NCBI RefSeq assembly: GCF_014489635.1
Contig: NZ_CP060828.1
Location: 4,874,001-4,938,000 of the forward strand
From: Streptomyces roseirectus
Lineage (GTDB): Bacteria > Actinomycetota > Actinomycetes > Streptomycetales > Streptomycetaceae
Direction of reading: 5' to 3'
DNA length: 64,000 nt
Made by a program: the position numbers and the translations under genes
In this document: positions 61,820 to 64,000 of the stretch, piece by piece
Layout of the letters: each line of letters starts with the position of its first letter
Position numbering within the stretch: position 1 is the stretch's first letter
Notes under the pieces: generated by a model
Database searches by the model: none
What the model saw: only the letters and a program-made list of their open reading frames with translations
Told to the model about the DNA's origin: nothing

Positions 61820-62785
61820 TCAGACGGTGGTCTTCTCGGCGGCCTGCTCCTCGTCCGCGAGGGCCGCGAGGAAACGCTCGGCGTCGAGCGCGGAGGAGCA
61901 GCCGGTACCGGCGGCGGTGATCGCCTGGCGGTAGGTGTGGTCGACGACGTCGCCCGCGGCGAAGACGCCGGTCACGTTGGTCCGGGTGGAGGGCGCCTCG
62001 ACCTTCAGGTAGCCCTCGGCGTCCAGGTCGAGCTGGCCCTTGAACAGCTCGGTGCGCGGGTCGTGGCCGATCGCGATGAACAGGCCGGTCACCGCGAGGT
62101 CGGACAGCTCACCGGTCTTGAGGTTGCGCAGCTTCAGCCCGGCCAGCTTCTGGTCACCCTGGATCTCGGCGACCTCGCTGTCCCAGACGAACTTGATCTT
62201 CGGGTCGGCGAAGGCGCGCTCCTGCATCGCCTTCGAGGCGCGCAGCGAGTCCCGGCGGTGGACGATCGTCACCGACTTGGCGAAGCGCGAGAGGAAGGTG
62301 GCCTCCTCCATCGCGGTGTCACCGCCGCCGATCACGGCGATGTCCTGGTCCTTGAAGAAGAACCCGTCACAGGTGGCGCACCAGGAGACACCGCGCCCGG
62401 AGAGCACGTCCTCGTTCGGCAGCCCGAGCTTGCGGTGCTGGGAGCCCGTGGCGACGATGACGGCCTTGGCCTTGTGGACCGTGCCGGCGGTGTCCGTGAC
62501 GGTCTTGATCTCACCGGTGAGGTCGACGGAGACGATGTCGTCCGGGATCAGCTCGGCGCCGAAGCGCTCGGCCTGGGCGCGCATGTTGTCCATGAGCTCG
62601 GGGCCCATGATGCCGTCCTGGAAGCCGGGGAAGTTCTCCACCTCGGTGGTGTTCATCAGGGCGCCGCCCGCGGTGACGGCGCCTTCGAACACCAGCGGCT
62701 TCAGCGACGCGCGCGCGGTGTAGAGGGCAGCCGTGTAGCCGGCGGGCCCGGAGCCGATGATGATCACGTTACGGACGTCGCTCAC
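61820..62785 (-). CDS. trxB: thioredoxin reductase
   Basis: 321 residues from GTG 62785 (GAGGA eight bases upstream). FAD motif [18 protein letters not shown] at the start, the redox pair C-A-T-C in [11 protein letters not shown] (about 135), the NADPH motif [18 protein letters not shown] and the FAD-binding [15 protein letters not shown] are complete. It transfers electrons from NADPH through FAD to thioredoxin, encoded just downstream. SigR-type control, as known in Streptomyces, could act on its upstream region, but no clear GGAAT/GTT pair was identified. Confidence 0.96.
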   Translation of the reverse strand: MSDVRNVIIIGSGPAGYTAALYTARASLKPLVFEGAVTAGGALMNTTEVENFPGFQDGIMGPELMDNMRAQAERFGAELIPDDIVSVDLTGEIKTVTDTAGTVHKAKAVIVATGSQHRKLGLPNEDVLSGRGVSWCATCDGFFFKDQDIAVIGGGDTAMEEATFLSRFAKSVTIVHRRDSLRASKAMQERAFADPKIKFVWDSEVAEIQGDQKLAGLKLRNLKTGELSDLAVTGLFIAIGHDPRTELFKGQLDLDAEGYLKVEAPSTRTNVTGVFAAGDVVDHTYRQAITAAGTGCSSALDAERFLAALADEEQAAEKTTV

Positions 62786-62968
62786 GGCTTGGTTCCTCGT
62801 CTCTGGTCTGCGTCGTTCGACCGGTGGGAGCATCACTGCGCTCTCACCCCACCCAACGGATACTAAGGGGCGTGCATTCCCGGTGTGTCCGGGCACACGG
62901 AGAGGCACATGCGGGGGCATGCGCGGGGGCACACGCAGGGCACGGCCGGGAGACGGACGAGGGGGAGT

Positions 62969-63841
62969 TCAGGGGCGGGCGTAGGTGCCCTTGAGCAGCA
63001 CGTCGGCCGGGGCGGAGGGGTGCTTCTCGCATGCGGAGTCGACGACGTAGACATCGACCCGCCCGGTGTCCCCGGTGTGCGGGAACACGACGAGGAGGAC
63101 GTCCCTGCCCTCGTAGACGCCGTCCTTCACGGCGAGCGCGTCCTCCGTCCGGGCGGTGCCCTTCTGGACGCAGGGCGGCACGTTCACCGCTTGCAGCACC
63201 TGCGGGCTCTCGCCGGTGCCCTGGATCCCGACCTCGCCCTTCGGGGAGACCGAGGGGAGGGACCTGCGCGTGGGGAAGAGCTTCGAGACGTCCTCCGCGA
63301 GCGAGCCCTTGGAGAAGGTGTCCGACGCGGTGTTCGTGCTGCCGCCGTCCCCGTCGTCCATGAGCGAGGACAGCAGGACCGAGCCGAGGCCCAGGGCGGC
63401 GGCGGTGAAGACACCGAGAACGGCGGCTGTGCGGCGGCGGGAGCGGGGGCGGTCCTTGTTCTTGCGGCCGGGGCCGGTACTGGCCGTCCGGGCGCGACCG
63501 GACGGGCGATCCGCTGTCGATGTTTCACGTGAAACAACGGGGTCGGGTGAAGCAAGGGAGGCCGACGTTTCACGTGAAACATCGGTACTCGCCGCTTCCG
63601 CCGCCAGTGCCGCGTCAATACGCAGCGCCACCTCGTCCGGCATGGCAACCGGCTCGGCGGCGGCGAAGGTACCGAGGAGATCCCGGACCTCCTCCAGGGA
63701 CGCGTGCGTGTCCGCGCACAGCGCGCAGCCGTCCAGATGCCGCTGGAGTTCGGCGCTGCGGGACGGTGGGAGGAGACCTTCGGTGAGGTCGGAGAGCTCA
63801 GCGACGTCCGGGTGCCCGGCCGTGTCCGTCGTCGATGTCAC
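62969..63841 (-). CDS. anti-sigma factor with zinc motif
   Basis: 290 residues from GTG 63841 with GGAGG nine bases upstream. The N-terminal ZAS-type motif is LQRHLDGCALCADTHASL (H-x3-C-x2-C) near residue 35, which holds zinc in anti-sigma factors. A long disordered stretch follows and includes VSRET twice, each encoded by a parS site. One membrane helix (TAAVLGVFTAAALGLGSVLL) and an extracellular domain end the protein. It is coupled to the upstream sigma gene by a four-base overlap and should hold that ECF sigma factor (SigM type) at the membrane. Confidence 0.85.
   Translation of the reverse strand: MTSTTDTAGHPDVAELSDLTEGLLPPSRSAELQRHLDGCALCADTHASLEEVRDLLGTFAAAEPVAMPDEVALRIDAALAAEAASTDVSRETSASLASPDPVVSRETSTADRPSGRARTASTGPGRKNKDRPRSRRRTAAVLGVFTAAALGLGSVLLSSLMDDGDGGSTNTASDTFSKGSLAEDVSKLFPTRRSLPSVSPKGEVGIQGTGESPQVLQAVNVPPCVQKGTARTEDALAVKDGVYEGRDVLLVVFPHTGDTGRVDVYVVDSACEKHPSAPADVLLKGTYARP
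63522..63535. other. parS site 5, inside anti-sigma gene
   Basis: Perfect GTTTCACGTGAAAC; encodes VSRET on the minus strand. Confidence 0.95.
63567..63580. other. parS site 6, inside anti-sigma gene
   Basis: Perfect GTTTCACGTGAAAC 45 bases from site 5, in phase with the same codon pattern, so ParB could load as a close pair here. Confidence 0.95.
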
Positions 63842-63999
63842 GCTCGCCCACCTCCGCCCTTCGCGGTAGCTGAATCGCCGGTCCCGGCTCCGTCCGGCTC
63901 GTTGTCGCCCTTGTCGTCGCTGCCGCAAGGGGCCGCTGCTGATGGGACGGATGTCCCCTCCACCCGGTTCCGTCTCGCGCCAGGCCGCTTCTCCTCGTC
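63838..63999 (-). CDS. 3' end of ECF sigma factor gene (sigM-like)
   Basis: An open frame from the right edge ends at TGA 63840-63838, overlapping the anti-sigma GTG by four bases (GTGA). The visible 53 residues are a disordered, Gly/Asp-rich tail (PCGSDDKGDNEPDGAGTGDS) of the kind that follows sigma region 4 in Streptomyces SigM. Identity rests on the conserved gene order next to trxB and the anti-sigma gene, because no conserved domain is inside the window. Confidence 0.6.
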   Translation of the reverse strand, partial: DEEKRPGARRNRVEGTSVPSAAAPCGSDDKGDNEPDGAGTGDSATAKGGGGRA

Positions 64000-64000
64000 G

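Overview
The window is high-GC actinobacterial DNA, almost certainly from a Streptomyces chromosome. The right half has the invariant Streptomyces origin order: gyrA, gyrB, a DciA/DUF721 gene, recF, gnd, dnaN, oriC, dnaA, rpmH, rnpA, yidD, yidC, jag, rsmG, parA, parB, trxA, trxB, then an anti-sigma factor and the tail of its sigma factor. Starts are often GTG, and six perfect parS palindromes (GTTTCACGTGAAAC) flank the origin.

Layout. (1) 1-4.5 kb: plus-strand genes for small or unknown proteins, then an APC-family permease translationally coupled to a glutamine-synthetase-like ligase. (2) 4.7-5.6 kb: an AT-richer two-gene unit whose products share an amyloid-like motif. (3) 5.7-32.5 kb: an integrated mobile element. 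It carries a very large MobF relaxase/helicase, a minus-strand block of plasmid/ICE-type genes (double-ParB protein, DUF2786, DUF3560, ArdC-like, two DUF6197 paralogues, a DUF6349-like protein and others), a plus-strand block (HNH protein, a methyltransferase-like protein next to a ParB/radical-SAM fusion) and a tyrosine integrase facing the 3' end of tRNA-Ala(TGC). No coupling ATPase, replication initiator or left attachment site is visible, so the left end of the element may lie outside the window. (4) 32.5-45.6 kb: conserved chromosome with an XRE protein, a Ser/Thr kinase, a DLW-39 protein, a small regulator operon, a YeeE/YedE-type sulfur transport operon, tRNA-Ile, a DUF3566 protein and gyrAB. 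(5) 46-64 kb: the origin region proper.

The most unusual feature is a shared control cassette in the element. Six minus-strand genes have the same promoter (TTGNCC-like -35, exactly 17 bases, TTTAAT -10) followed by a structured leader. Five of these leaders, or six sites counting one inside an operon and one under a weaker promoter, contain a hairpin with the identical loop AGGGCAACA on stems of different sequence. A CTCTCACCAG-type motif then precedes the ribosome site. The upstream gene often ends inside the next promoter, so gene plus promoter behaves like a repeating unit. Next in interest are a 250-283 bp long-hairpin element present twice upstream of two of these promoters, the ParB/radical-SAM fusion with its partner, a relaxase with three internal repeats of about 75 residues, and a 61-bp minisatellite between dnaA and oriC.

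How the parts work together: the integrase and tRNA-Ala hold the element about 18 kb from oriC. The relaxase, with a perfect palindrome next to its start as an oriT candidate, would process DNA for transfer. The promoter/leader regulon probably switches the accessory genes as one set. The right half initiates, segregates and supercoils the chromosome.
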